64,000 nucleotides of DNA from JAXLXE01 sp046328115 (GTDB lineage: Bacteria > Chloroflexota > UBA6077 > JACCZL01). A model generated the notes under the pieces. That model saw nothing but the letters and a program-made list of their open reading frames with translations. It ran no database searches and had not been told where the DNA came from. This document shows positions 53,033 through 61,501 of the stretch, one piece after another. The DNA lies in assembly GCA_046328115.1 (NCBI GenBank), contig JAXLXE010000003.1, positions 248,001 to 312,000 of the forward strand, written 5' to 3'. Positions within the stretch are counted from its first letter, which is position 1; the number at the start of each line of letters is the position of its first letter. The position numbers were made by a program, and so were the translations under genes.

Positions 53033-53151
53033 GTGACAAAAGTGACAAAAGCGCCAAAACTCGGCCGCAACCCCGGGCATCGCATTATTGCGCACTATCA
53101 CCGCAAGCACCTGCGCCACGGGTGGTGACAAAAATGATTTTGGTGACAAAA
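53033..53151 (+). repeat. Four GTGACAAAA direct repeats
   Basis: Copies start at 53033, 53042, 53125 and 53143. The first two are tandem (9-base period) and the last two are 18 bases apart. They are too short and too close to be CRISPR repeats. Role unknown; possible binding sites for a protein near the CRISPR promoter. Confidence 0.6.
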
Positions 53152-53476
53152 ACCCCAACCTCGCCGCCTGTGCTGGCAAACGCTGGGCTGGAAGCGCGGC
53201 CGGACTGCGCATTCTTTCACTAACAGCTATGCCACAGGTACGGTGAGCGGGTCACGCCAGGCGGTCCGTGCGCCGCGCGGACGTGCCACGGGACTGGCCA
53301 GCGATTGGACGATCAGCAAAGGCTAGCCGACCCCAACGCCGCTTGGGAAGCAGCAAGGACCAGTGGTTCGACTCGACAGGAGAATTTCGGCGCCGGGACT
53401 CGACGCATCCTGCCACCTGACGGCCGTCTCGCATCAGTGTGCGCCGCGTCAACCGCTCAGCCGGCTCGACGGATTG

Positions 53477-53505
53477 TTGCAAACGCGCCCACTAGCAAGT
53501 AGTCT
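53477..53505 (+). promoter_or_regulatory. Possible sigma-70-like promoter of the CRISPR-associated operon
   Basis: TTGCAA (53477-53482) and TAGTCT (53500-53505) are separated by 17 bases and lie 37 bases before the ATG at 53543. The -10 match is weak (three of six), so this is tentative. Confidence 0.3.
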
Positions 53506-53542
53506 GACAAGGAATCGCCCACGGCTCTTCTGGGGAGGTCAT

Positions 53543-54817
53543 ATGGAAGGACGTGCGCTTGTGGTGACGGTTGGAACCGGAACCCGGGTCGACAGCGACA
53601 TCGTCTCGCCACTGAAGAAGTCGATCGAACAGTCCCAGGCACGACGGGTCGTGCTGCTCGCGAGCGTAGTCAGCGACCAGTACGCTCGCCGAATAGTCGC
53701 GGAGCTTGGACTCGACGAGAAAGAAGCTGCGATCGCGATACTGGAGGACATCGACTCAGCGAACGCGGTCTTCGAACGATCGCTCGAAGTGCTGCGCGAC
53801 CTGCGCGGCCGTGGCTTTGAGCCCGCGCAGATCGATGTGGACTACACCAGCGGAACCAAACCCATGAGTGCTGGGCTCGCCCTGGCGGCGACTGCGTTCG
53901 GGTGCGCGACCATGAAGTACATCGGGGGACCACGCGACAAGGGCGTGGTCATCGCGGGACGTGAGGAAATCAAGTCGATCGGCACAGATATCGTCCGCGC
54001 TCACCACGAACTCGAGATAGCCCGCCGTCTGTTCAGTCGACTCCAGTTCGACTCCGTCCTCGGCGTGCTGCCGGACAGCCAGGCCGGTCTTCTGGACGCA
54101 GACGCACAGTCCGAACTCGCCCAACTCCGGGCGCTCGCCCAAGCCTATAGCGCCTGGGACAAGTTTGACCACGCAACGTTCGTGGAGACGCATCCCAAAA
54201 CTGAAGTTGCGTCGGCGAACCTGGCGCCATTTGTTCTGGCGAGAACGCGCTGGAATCGCCTGAGCCAAATGGCTGCTGACCGGAAGAACGGGCGGTTCAG
54301 CCAAGACCTACTCGCGGATCTCTTCAACAATGCGACACGTCGAATGCACGAAGGGCGCCACGATGACGCAGTCGCGCGTCTTTACCGATTTGTGGAGATG
54401 CTCGCGCAGCACAGGCTGAATCGTGCTCCCCGGAGCATCGATACGAGCGACGTGAAGCGCAAAGCGTTGCCGGAGACGCTGCCGGAGGACGTCGAGCGAT
54501 GGTTCGACATCGCGGAGAATGGAGACAAAAGGGCCAAAGTGGCGATTGGCCTGCAGCAAGCATACCGCCTGCTCCATGTACTCGATGATGACCTGGCTAC
54601 GCGGTACTGGGATCGGACGAAGCAGCGCAGGGACGAGCTGTTGAGCAGGCGCAATAACAGCATCCTTGCTCACGGAGTCAACAGCGTGTCCGGTGTCGAC
54701 GCCACGGCGCTCCGGGACGACGCGCGCGAGTTGGCTCTCTCGGTGATTGAAGACTTCGACGAACGATGCCGCGCCCTCCAGTTCCCCTGGATCGCCGCCG
54801 AAGGCTCCGAGGGCTGA
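53543..54817 (+). CDS. CARF-HEPN ribonuclease, Csm6-like (TIGR02710-type)
   Basis: A 424-residue effector of type III CRISPR systems, with a very good ribosome site (GGGGAGGTC). The N-terminal CARF domain has VVTVGTG (7-13) and YTSGTKPMSAG (101-111), the loops that bind cyclic oligoadenylate. The C-terminal HEPN domain has Arg370-x6-His377 in RRNNSILAHG, the RNase active site. On sensing the messenger made by Cas10 it would cut RNA nonspecifically. It is separated from cmr1 by 62 bases. One 60-base stretch counted by hand (54361-54420) is 58% G+C, against 70% for 57181-57240 in cmr2, so it may have entered the locus separately. The frame open from 53363 is not supported. Confidence 0.88.
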   Translation: MEGRALVVTVGTGTRVDSDIVSPLKKSIEQSQARRVVLLASVVSDQYARRIVAELGLDEKEAAIAILEDIDSANAVFERSLEVLRDLRGRGFEPAQIDVDYTSGTKPMSAGLALAATAFGCATMKYIGGPRDKGVVIAGREEIKSIGTDIVRAHHELEIARRLFSRLQFDSVLGVLPDSQAGLLDADAQSELAQLRALAQAYSAWDKFDHATFVETHPKTEVASANLAPFVLARTRWNRLSQMAADRKNGRFSQDLLADLFNNATRRMHEGRHDDAVARLYRFVEMLAQHRLNRAPRSIDTSDVKRKALPETLPEDVERWFDIAENGDKRAKVAIGLQQAYRLLHVLDDDLATRYWDRTKQRRDELLSRRNNSILAHGVNSVSGVDATALRDDARELALSVIEDFDERCRALQFPWIAAEGSEG

Positions 54818-54879
54818 GCGTCCCCTGACAACCGTGACGACCATCCGAACAATCTGACACGTGCACCTGGGGAGGTCCT

Positions 54880-56130
54880 ATGCCGCGTCCGCAGCCCGCC
54901 GCGCAGCCGCCGTCGTTCTGCATTCTCAAAGATCGGCGTCAGCCGCTGTTCGAGCTTGACATCGATGTCGTTACGCCCATGTTCGGCGGCGGCGCCGTTC
55001 CGCGTGAAGCCGACCCGCAGCACCCCGTGCGGGGCTCGTCCGTGCGCGGGCACCTCCGATTCTGGTGGCGTGCCTGCCGCGCGGGGCGCTTTGACACCGT
55101 CGAGGCGCTATTCGCGCGGGAACAGGAACTCTGGGGCGGCACGGCCGGTGCAGAGGGTGCGCCCTCTACGGTGGATGTACACATCCAGACACTCTCGGCG
55201 GGCAAGGTCACACCGATTCCAACATCGCGTCAGGCCGGTCCCGCCTGGCCGGAGTACGCCCTGTTCCCCTTCCGCGAAGAGCGCGGTAGGGGCGCGGGTG
55301 GTGGGCAAAAGGCCGCAAACGCCATCGTCGGTTGCCGATTCCACCTGACCATCCTGCCGGCCTCCGCCGGTATCGCCGATGACATCGAGGGTGAGGTTGA
55401 GGCAGCCGTCTGGACGTGGCTTCAGTTCGGGGGCGTGGGCGCGCGGACGCGGCGCGGCTGCGGCTCCTTACAGGCCGACGCAACGTCCGCGTTCAGCGCG
55501 CCACCGCATCCATCGTGGGTAGCATGGCTGCGCGATGGGCTTCAGACGCGGATGGCGCCAAGAAGCACGCTCGCCGTTCCCTCGTTGTACGAGAAGCTCG
55601 TGCCGGGCCCGGTGACCCCATCCGCGATCGATGCCTGGGCGGCCGCTATTGATGCCCTTCAACGCTTCCGCCAGCTTCGGGACACGCCGCAATCGCCCTC
55701 GTCTGGCCGGAGGAGCTCGACCGGGAAATCCCGCTGGCCCGAGGCACGGGCGATTCGGTGCGGCTCTCGGAGCCAGGCCGGCTTCCCAAAGGCCGACCTG
55801 GGCCTGCCCATCGTGTTTGGTCGGATGGAGGGAAATCCGACGCTGGACGCGGCCGGCGAGGGCGCGAGGCGGATGGCGTCCCCGCTCATCCTCAAGCCGC
55901 TCGTGCTTCGCAATGGCACGGCCGTTCCCCTCGCGCTTCTGTTACGTGCGCCAGGGCCGTTTGCAGTCGGCGCTCCGGGCGCTTGCCTCACGCACTACGG
56001 GAAGGCCGGACCGCTTGTGGCCGATCCAGCGTCCAGCCGCGCTGACGTTCTGGGCGGAGCGGCGTCGGCGCCGCTTGCGTTCATCGACTTCCTGCAGGAG
56101 CTGTGGGCTCCCAAGGGAGGCGGGCGATGA
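54880..56130 (+). CDS. cmr1: Type III-B Cmr1 (Cas7-like)
   Basis: A 416-residue subunit of the Cmr RNA-targeting complex; it caps the end that reads the crRNA 3' part. Marks are DVVTPMFGGGA, RGSSVRGHLRFWWRA and GGVGARTRRGCGSL, the Gly-rich RAMP loops. A middle stretch (from about residue 270) has Ser/Arg-rich linkers around SRWPEARAIR. The start has the same GGGGAGGTC leader as the CARF-HEPN gene, hinting that both were set up the same way. The stop overlaps cmr2 as ATGA. Confidence 0.9.
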   Translation: MPRPQPAAQPPSFCILKDRRQPLFELDIDVVTPMFGGGAVPREADPQHPVRGSSVRGHLRFWWRACRAGRFDTVEALFAREQELWGGTAGAEGAPSTVDVHIQTLSAGKVTPIPTSRQAGPAWPEYALFPFREERGRGAGGGQKAANAIVGCRFHLTILPASAGIADDIEGEVEAAVWTWLQFGGVGARTRRGCGSLQADATSAFSAPPHPSWVAWLRDGLQTRMAPRSTLAVPSLYEKLVPGPVTPSAIDAWAAAIDALQRFRQLRDTPQSPSSGRRSSTGKSRWPEARAIRCGSRSQAGFPKADLGLPIVFGRMEGNPTLDAAGEGARRMASPLILKPLVLRNGTAVPLALLLRAPGPFAVGAPGACLTHYGKAGPLVADPASSRADVLGGAASAPLAFIDFLQELWAPKGGGR

Positions 56131-57887
56131 CCAGTCTGCTCGCGATCTCGATCGGCCCGGTCCAGGACTTCATCGCCGCCGCCCGCAAGACGCGGGACCT
56201 CTGGTTCGGCTCGCATATGCTCAGCGAGGTGGCGCGGGCCGCTGCGCAGTCCCTCGCCAAAGGGGGCGCGGAACTGATCTTCCCCGCGCCAGACCAGGTT
56301 ACGGCCAAGGGTGCCATCGCCAACAAGCTGCTGGCCATCTGCGACGACCCCGCCGACTCGGCCCAGCGTGCGCGCGAGGCCGCCCAGTCCCACCTGCGTA
56401 GTTACCGTGACAAGATGCTGGAGGCGCGTCGGGTGCGCGACGCGATCGACGTAGATCTGATGAACCGTCAGATCGAGTCCTTCCTCGAATGGGCCCACGC
56501 CTGGGTTCCGTACGATGAGGCGAGGTATCGCGAGTGCCGGACCAACGTCGAGCGTCTGCTCGCTGGTCGCAAGGCACTCCGCAACTTCGAGCAGCCCAAT
56601 GGACCGGCCGGCCGCCCCAAAAGCTCGCTAGACCCCAGCCGCGACTCCGTGATCCGCGACCTGGGGTCTAGCGACGAGGCCATCCGCTCATGGCTGCGGC
56701 TCAAGGGAGCCGAGCAGCTCGATGGGATCTCACTGATCAAGCGCAATGCCGAATCTGCTCGCTTCGTCTCGCTCGCCCGGGTGGCCGTAGACCCGCTGGT
56801 CCGGGCCCTGGATCACGATCACGCACCCGTGCTCGAGCGCCTGCGCCAGATCGCCAGTGAGCTCAGTGCCGACGGCTCCGATCTCGTTGAGCGATTCCCT
56901 GCCACGCAAGGCGGCGGCCTGGCGCACTACACGGCGTTTCCGTTCGATAGTCAGCTCTTCTACGAGGAGACCGCCCTGGACCCCAGTCTTTCCGCCGGAG
57001 AGCGGTCGGCCGCGGCCGAGTTTCAGAAGCAGCTCAAGCAGACGAAACTGGCCACGGCACCCGCCTACCTTGCGGTGCTCGCCGCGGACGGCGACGGTGT
57101 GGGCCGCCTCATCGGCTCCATCGAGTCGGCCGCGCGGCACCGGGATCTGTCCGCCGCATTGGCCGCATTCGCGGCGGCGGCTGAGCGTATCGTGAGGGAG
57201 TACCACGGGGCTGCCGTCTACGCCGGCGGGGACGACGTGCTGGCGTTCCTCCCGCTGGATACGGCGCTGCGATGCGCGGACACCCTCCGCAAAGAGTTCA
57301 ACAGCAGCCTGGCGGCATTCTCTTCCGCCGACCTCCCGGTCAGTCTGAGCGTCGGCGTCGCCATCGGTCACTACGCGGAGAACCTCACCGAGTTTGTGCA
57401 GTGGGCGCGCAACGCGGAGCGGGCCGCCAAAGAGCATCGCCGCTCGGTGGGTGGCCGCGGGGTGACTAAAGACGCGCTGGCCGTCGCGCTCCACACCCGG
57501 ACCGGGGGCGCCACCGCCACCACGGTGGTCCACGGTTGGGAGGAGGACCCGGTGACCGCGCTGTGGGAGACGTGGGTGCGCTGGCACGTGGAAGACCGGA
57601 TACCCGACGGCGCGGCGTACGAGCTGCGCCTGCTGGCGCGAGAACTCAACGCTGGCGCGTCGAACATCAATGGGTTCGCCGATGTGTTGGCGGCAGAGTG
57701 CGGGCGCGTGGCAAAGCGAAAACGGGCGTCGGAGCAGGTCATCACGGAGCTCCTGACTCAAGTTGGCGCCGCGGGGACCACCGATCCGCTGGGCCGGCTT
57801 CGTAGCGTCACGGACGGGCTCATCGTGGCCCGCCGGCTGGCCCCGGTTGCCAGGTTCTCCACAGCATCCCTGGGGGTGGCGTTATGA
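56127..57887 (+). CDS. cmr2: Type III-B Cas10/Cmr2, GGDD intact, HD domain absent
   Basis: A 586-residue Cas10 subunit. It begins directly at SLLAISIGPVQDFIAAARKT, so there is no N-terminal HD nuclease domain, and the length fits that. Palm domain 1 has LAADGDGVGRLIG and palm 2 has AGGDDVLAFLP with GGDD at 367-370, the cyclic oligoadenylate synthase site. When the complex binds target RNA it should make cOA from ATP, to switch on the two effector candidates of this locus. It cannot cut DNA by an HD site. Stop overlaps cmr3 as ATGA. Confidence 0.92.
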   Translation: MTSLLAISIGPVQDFIAAARKTRDLWFGSHMLSEVARAAAQSLAKGGAELIFPAPDQVTAKGAIANKLLAICDDPADSAQRAREAAQSHLRSYRDKMLEARRVRDAIDVDLMNRQIESFLEWAHAWVPYDEARYRECRTNVERLLAGRKALRNFEQPNGPAGRPKSSLDPSRDSVIRDLGSSDEAIRSWLRLKGAEQLDGISLIKRNAESARFVSLARVAVDPLVRALDHDHAPVLERLRQIASELSADGSDLVERFPATQGGGLAHYTAFPFDSQLFYEETALDPSLSAGERSAAAEFQKQLKQTKLATAPAYLAVLAADGDGVGRLIGSIESAARHRDLSAALAAFAAAAERIVREYHGAAVYAGGDDVLAFLPLDTALRCADTLRKEFNSSLAAFSSADLPVSLSVGVAIGHYAENLTEFVQWARNAERAAKEHRRSVGGRGVTKDALAVALHTRTGGATATTVVHGWEEDPVTALWETWVRWHVEDRIPDGAAYELRLLARELNAGASNINGFADVLAAECGRVAKRKRASEQVITELLTQVGAAGTTDPLGRLRSVTDGLIVARRLAPVARFSTASLGVAL

Positions 57888-59077
57888 CCGATCAACGGCA
57901 GCACGCGCTGCTCATCCAGCCGCGCGACCCCATGGTCTTCCGCGACGCGCGGCCCTTCTCCAACGACCCCGGCGCCCGCGCGGACACGCTGGCCTGGCCG
58001 CTCCCCCAGACCGTGGCCGGCGCCGTCCGTACCCACGTGGGGACCTGCCTGGACTGGGACTGGCGCGCCGGCGGACCAGAGCAGGCTCGGGCTTTGGCCG
58101 TCCACGGCCCCCTCTTGTCGTCGCTCCGCGATGGGACGGCCGGCTGGGAAGCGTACCTGCCCGCCCCGCTGGACGCGGTGATCCATCTCGACCACGAAGG
58201 CCAGGAAGCTGTGCTCCACCTCCGGCCGGGAGCTGACCTATCCTCCGAGTCCGGCACCGATCTGCCGGCCGGACTGCTGCCGGTGGACGTGACGGATGAC
58301 GTGAAGCCGTCGCCCCAGCGGCCCTGGTGGTCGGCCGCGGCGCTCGACGCGTGGCTGCGTGATCGAGATGGTCCCCTGCCCGCCAGCGAGGAGCGACTGG
58401 CCGGCCCACCACGTGAGACACGGGTCCACGTCGGCATCGACCCAACCACCCTGACCAGTCGCGAGGGCATGCTGTTCGCCACTACTGGGCTAGCGTTCGG
58501 CGAATCAGTGTCGCCCGGGCCAGGATCACCCGGGAAGACTGGGGAACGGCAGCCCGCGCTGGCGCTGCTCTGCCGGGCCGCTTCCCCGGGGGACTGGCAG
58601 CCGCGGCCCGCCTTCATCGCTCTGGGCGGTGAGCGGCGCATGGCCCGTCTCCAGCCCAGCGCCGCCGCCTGGCCAGTGCCGTCTGCACAGCTCGCGGCCG
58701 CGCTGGGCGCCGGCAGTCGGCTGAGGATGGTGCTGGCCACGCCGGGCATCTTCAGGGGCGGCTGGCGCCCGGGCTGGCTAGATCCCGCCTCGCTCAGCGG
58801 CGCGCCGCCGGGCGCGACCGGCCTCCGGCTCAAGCTGGTGGGCGCGGCGGTCGGACGGCGCGTGCCGGTCAGTGGCTGGGACTTGACGGCAAATGATGGT
58901 CGGGGCGCGCCGCGCGCCGTCCGCTACGCCGCGCCGGCTGGCAGCGTCTACTTCCTCCAGGTCGAGGCAGGAACGCTGGACGCGGCCACGCTGGAGCAAC
59001 TGTGGCTGCGGCCGATGAGTGATGACGATCAAGACGGCCGGGATGGCTACGGCCTGGCGACCTGGGGCGTCTGGTGA
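57884..59077 (+). CDS. cmr3: Type III-B Cmr3 (Cas5-like)
   Basis: A 397-residue subunit that holds the crRNA 5' tag together with Cas10. The N-terminus LLIQPRDPMVFRDARPF and GTDL-like loops match Cmr3; GMLFATTGLAFG and GERRMARLQP follow, and the C-terminal Gly-rich RDGYGLATWGVW is the RAMP motif. It overlaps cmr2 by four bases and is followed after 25 bases by cmr4. Confidence 0.9.
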   Translation: MTDQRQHALLIQPRDPMVFRDARPFSNDPGARADTLAWPLPQTVAGAVRTHVGTCLDWDWRAGGPEQARALAVHGPLLSSLRDGTAGWEAYLPAPLDAVIHLDHEGQEAVLHLRPGADLSSESGTDLPAGLLPVDVTDDVKPSPQRPWWSAAALDAWLRDRDGPLPASEERLAGPPRETRVHVGIDPTTLTSREGMLFATTGLAFGESVSPGPGSPGKTGERQPALALLCRAASPGDWQPRPAFIALGGERRMARLQPSAAAWPVPSAQLAAALGAGSRLRMVLATPGIFRGGWRPGWLDPASLSGAPPGATGLRLKLVGAAVGRRVPVSGWDLTANDGRGAPRAVRYAAPAGSVYFLQVEAGTLDAATLEQLWLRPMSDDDQDGRDGYGLATWGVW

Positions 59078-59102
59078 GACCAGGACAGGAGGGATGAATC
59101 AA

Positions 59103-59993
59103 ATGGACGCTCGGATGCTGTATCTTCACGCGCTCAGCCCTATCCACAGCGGGACCGGCCAGGCCACGGACGCGATCGATCTGCCCGTCGCCCGCGAGAA
59201 GGTGTTTGGCTGGCCGTACCTGCCCGGCTCCAGCGTGAAGGGCGTTCTGCGGGACGCCTGCAGCCCGCCACCGGATGGAAACGGCGAAGCCAGGAAACTG
59301 TTCACGGCCGCCTTCGGCCCGGACACCGTCAACGCATCGGATGGCGCCGGATCGCTCTGGTTCGCGGACGCTCACCTCTTGTGCCTGCCAGTCCGCAGCT
59401 ACCACGGCACGCTGGCGTGGGTCACGTGCCCCCTGGCGCTGGAGCGCTGGCGGCGCGACCACGAGAGCGCCGGCCTGACCCAACCCTTTCAGATCCCGCG
59501 GCCTGAGGGCGGTGAGGCGGCGTTGGTGGCCCCCGAGAACGCCGTGGCCGCGGATGGCAAGCTGGTGATCGAGGAGCTGGATCTGGCGGCCACGTCCTCG
59601 GACGCTTGCGCCGCCCTGGGTGTGGCGATCGCCGCCGCCCTGTTTGACCAGGGAGACGCCTGGCGTGACCTGTTCCAGAAGCGCTTCGCGATCGTGGACA
59701 ACGACACCTTCAGTTTTCTCTGCGAGACCGCGACTGAGATTCGGGCTCGGATCCGCCTCAAAGACGAGACTAAGACGGTGGCCGACGGCGCATTCTGGTA
59801 CGAGGAGTCCGTGCCGGCCGAGAGCGTCTTCTACTCGCCGCTGCTGGCGATGCCACGCAACGGTGTCGCTGCAACGGAGATGCTTGGACTCGTGTCGAGC
59901 AAGCTCGGGGGTCTGCTCCAGATCGGCGGCAACGCCAGCGTGGGCCAGGGCCTGGTCCGGGCGCGACTGGGCGAAGGGTCGGTGACGGCATGA
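59103..59993 (+). CDS. cmr4: Type III-B Cmr4 (Cas7, target-RNA nuclease subunit)
   Basis: The backbone subunit, about 296 residues, that cuts bound target RNA at six-base intervals. The catalytic region HSGTGQATDAIDLPVAREK keeps the Asp (in IDLP) that Cmr4 uses for cleavage. The start is probably ATG 59103, because AGGAGG lies ten bases before it; ATG 59094 is only one base from the site. GSSVKGVLRDAC and GGNASVGQGLVRARL are other family blocks. The stop overlaps cmr5 (ATGA). Confidence 0.9.
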   Translation: MDARMLYLHALSPIHSGTGQATDAIDLPVAREKVFGWPYLPGSSVKGVLRDACSPPPDGNGEARKLFTAAFGPDTVNASDGAGSLWFADAHLLCLPVRSYHGTLAWVTCPLALERWRRDHESAGLTQPFQIPRPEGGEAALVAPENAVAADGKLVIEELDLAATSSDACAALGVAIAAALFDQGDAWRDLFQKRFAIVDNDTFSFLCETATEIRARIRLKDETKTVADGAFWYEESVPAESVFYSPLLAMPRNGVAATEMLGLVSSKLGGLLQIGGNASVGQGLVRARLGEGSVTA

Positions 59994-60367
59994 CCCGGCA
60001 ACAAGAACACCTGCGGCGCGCACTCGCGGACGTGCGGTCCGTACTGGGGTCCGTACCGGAAAGTCAGTCTCGGGACTACGGCCGACAGTGCCACGCCCTA
60101 CCCATCCTCGTCCGCACCAACGGCCTGTGCCAGACCCTGGCGTTCCTGGAGAGCAAGGCTAAGACGGGCAACGGGCAGGACCTGCTGCTGACCCACATCG
60201 CCGGCGTGGTGGGCAGTCCACGATCCACGCTGCTGGACACCATCCGTGATGCGACCACGGCGGACTACCAGCGCCTCACCAGGACCATCCTGGAGGCCAG
60301 CGTCTACTACAAGCGATTCGCCGTCTCCGTGTTGAATGTGGACAACAGCTCTGGAGGCGAGTCATGA
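59990..60367 (+). CDS. cmr5: Type III-B Cmr5 (small subunit)
   Basis: A 125-residue all-helical small subunit that lies along the backbone and contacts the target strand. MTRQQEHLRRALADVRSVLG, then ILVRTNGLCQTLAFLESKAK matches Cmr5. ATGA overlaps at both ends. Confidence 0.88.
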   Translation: MTRQQEHLRRALADVRSVLGSVPESQSRDYGRQCHALPILVRTNGLCQTLAFLESKAKTGNGQDLLLTHIAGVVGSPRSTLLDTIRDATTADYQRLTRTILEASVYYKRFAVSVLNVDNSSGGES

Positions 60368-61500
60368 CCGCCGCGGTGCGCACCCGCCTTCGCGCGCTGT
60401 CGGAGGTGGGTCCGCCCGCGGGGGCCCACCCGGGTCAGCTCCTGGACTACCTGGTTCCCAAGGACGTGGGCGACGCGCACGCGTCGCTCAACACAGGCTA
60501 TGCTCAGTTAGTGGGGATACCCGTATCCCCGCTCTACCGGCCGGCGTTCGACCGCTGGCGCGACGCGGTTTCACGGGACGGCCTGGTGCACGAGTTCAGC
60601 GTGCAGGGCCGGCTCATCGTGGGGCTTGGCGCGGAGAGCGTGCGCGAGACATCCGTCACACTGCACCGCTCCTGGGGCATGCCGGTCATCCCAGGCTCCG
60701 CCCTCAAGGGACTGGCCCGCCACTGCGCGACGCGACATGGACTTGCCGCGGATGCGCTGGAAGTGCTCTTCGGTACGCAGGCCGCGGCCGGCTACGTGGC
60801 CTGGCTTGACGCCTGGTACGTTCCCGGCTCGGCGCCTGGTGACAAGCCCCTGGCCCGCGACGTAATCACGGTCCACCACCCCGGCTACTACCGCGGTGAC
60901 CGAGCCATCGACAGCTCCGGCGACCGCCGGCCCCCGTGGGACTTTGACGATCCCACACCGGTCGGCTTCCTCAGCGCCCGGGGCCAGTACCTGGTAGCGC
61001 TGCGCGGGGCCGACGAGGCCTGGCGACGGTTCGCACTTCACCTGCTGGCACGGGCGCTGGAGGATTGGGGCGTGGGCGCGAAGACGTCCAGCGGGTACGG
61101 GCGAATGACGCCGCACGGCCAACTGCCGCCACTCAGCGAGCAGGGCTCCACGGTCGCGGCCATGCCTAGCGAAGACTCACCATCACCGGATGTCAGTACC
61201 AGCGGCCAGGTCTCATCGAGAATCGTCGGGATTGGTCCCGCCCTGTCCTCACCCGCCTCGCTGCGCGACCGGATAGCCTCGTTGCCGATCGACGATCGGC
61301 TGCTCGAACGGATAGGTGATTTGGCCAACGGCGAATGGCGTGATCTGCCTGCAGGCGAAGACAAGGATGCCGCGGCTAGACAGATCGTCTCACGGCTGAA
61401 GGAGGCCGGACGGTGGGACGAGCGGCGCGTGCAGGGGCGCCCCTGGGTCCAAAGCATCATCAAGCATCTCAATGAGAGGCGCACCACAAGAGGAGGCTGA
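60364..61500 (+). CDS. cmr6: Type III-B Cmr6 with C-terminal extension
   Basis: A 378-residue Cas7-like subunit that caps the complex. VQGRLIVGLGAESVRETSVT and IPGSALKGLARHCA are conserved, VGAKTSSGYGRM ends the RAMP core near residue 245. About 130 extra residues follow: a Ser/Pro-rich linker, then a helical part (LPIDDRLLERIGDLANGEWR and RQIVSRLKEAGRWDERR). The tail may dock a partner. The next gene begins after one base. Confidence 0.87.
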   Translation: MTAAVRTRLRALSEVGPPAGAHPGQLLDYLVPKDVGDAHASLNTGYAQLVGIPVSPLYRPAFDRWRDAVSRDGLVHEFSVQGRLIVGLGAESVRETSVTLHRSWGMPVIPGSALKGLARHCATRHGLAADALEVLFGTQAAAGYVAWLDAWYVPGSAPGDKPLARDVITVHHPGYYRGDRAIDSSGDRRPPWDFDDPTPVGFLSARGQYLVALRGADEAWRRFALHLLARALEDWGVGAKTSSGYGRMTPHGQLPPLSEQGSTVAAMPSEDSPSPDVSTSGQVSSRIVGIGPALSSPASLRDRIASLPIDDRLLERIGDLANGEWRDLPAGEDKDAAARQIVSRLKEAGRWDERRVQGRPWVQSIIKHLNERRTTRGG

Positions 61501-61501
61501 G

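Larger units (their letters stand above)
52703..53542. other. 840-base stretch without a supported gene, upstream of the CRISPR locus
   Basis: No frame here has family features. The stretch holds repeat copy 2 (about 52854-52890), four GTGACAAAA motifs (53033-53151), and a possible promoter (53477-53505) directly before the first CRISPR-associated gene. It could be the leader of the locus or a recombination scar. Confidence 0.6.

Noticed and set aside
53033..53151. GTGACAAAA copies as a degenerate CRISPR array
   Set aside because: Units are nine bases with no regular 30-40-base spacers, so they cannot be CRISPR repeats.
52778..53212. 144-residue minus-strand frame in the gene-free region
   Set aside because: No family motif and a composition typical of chance frames; the repeat motifs are inside it.
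54880..56130. Frameshift in the middle of cmr1
   Set aside because: The Ser/Arg-rich stretch looks odd, but SRWPEARAIR and the following LPIVFG block are in the same frame as both ends.
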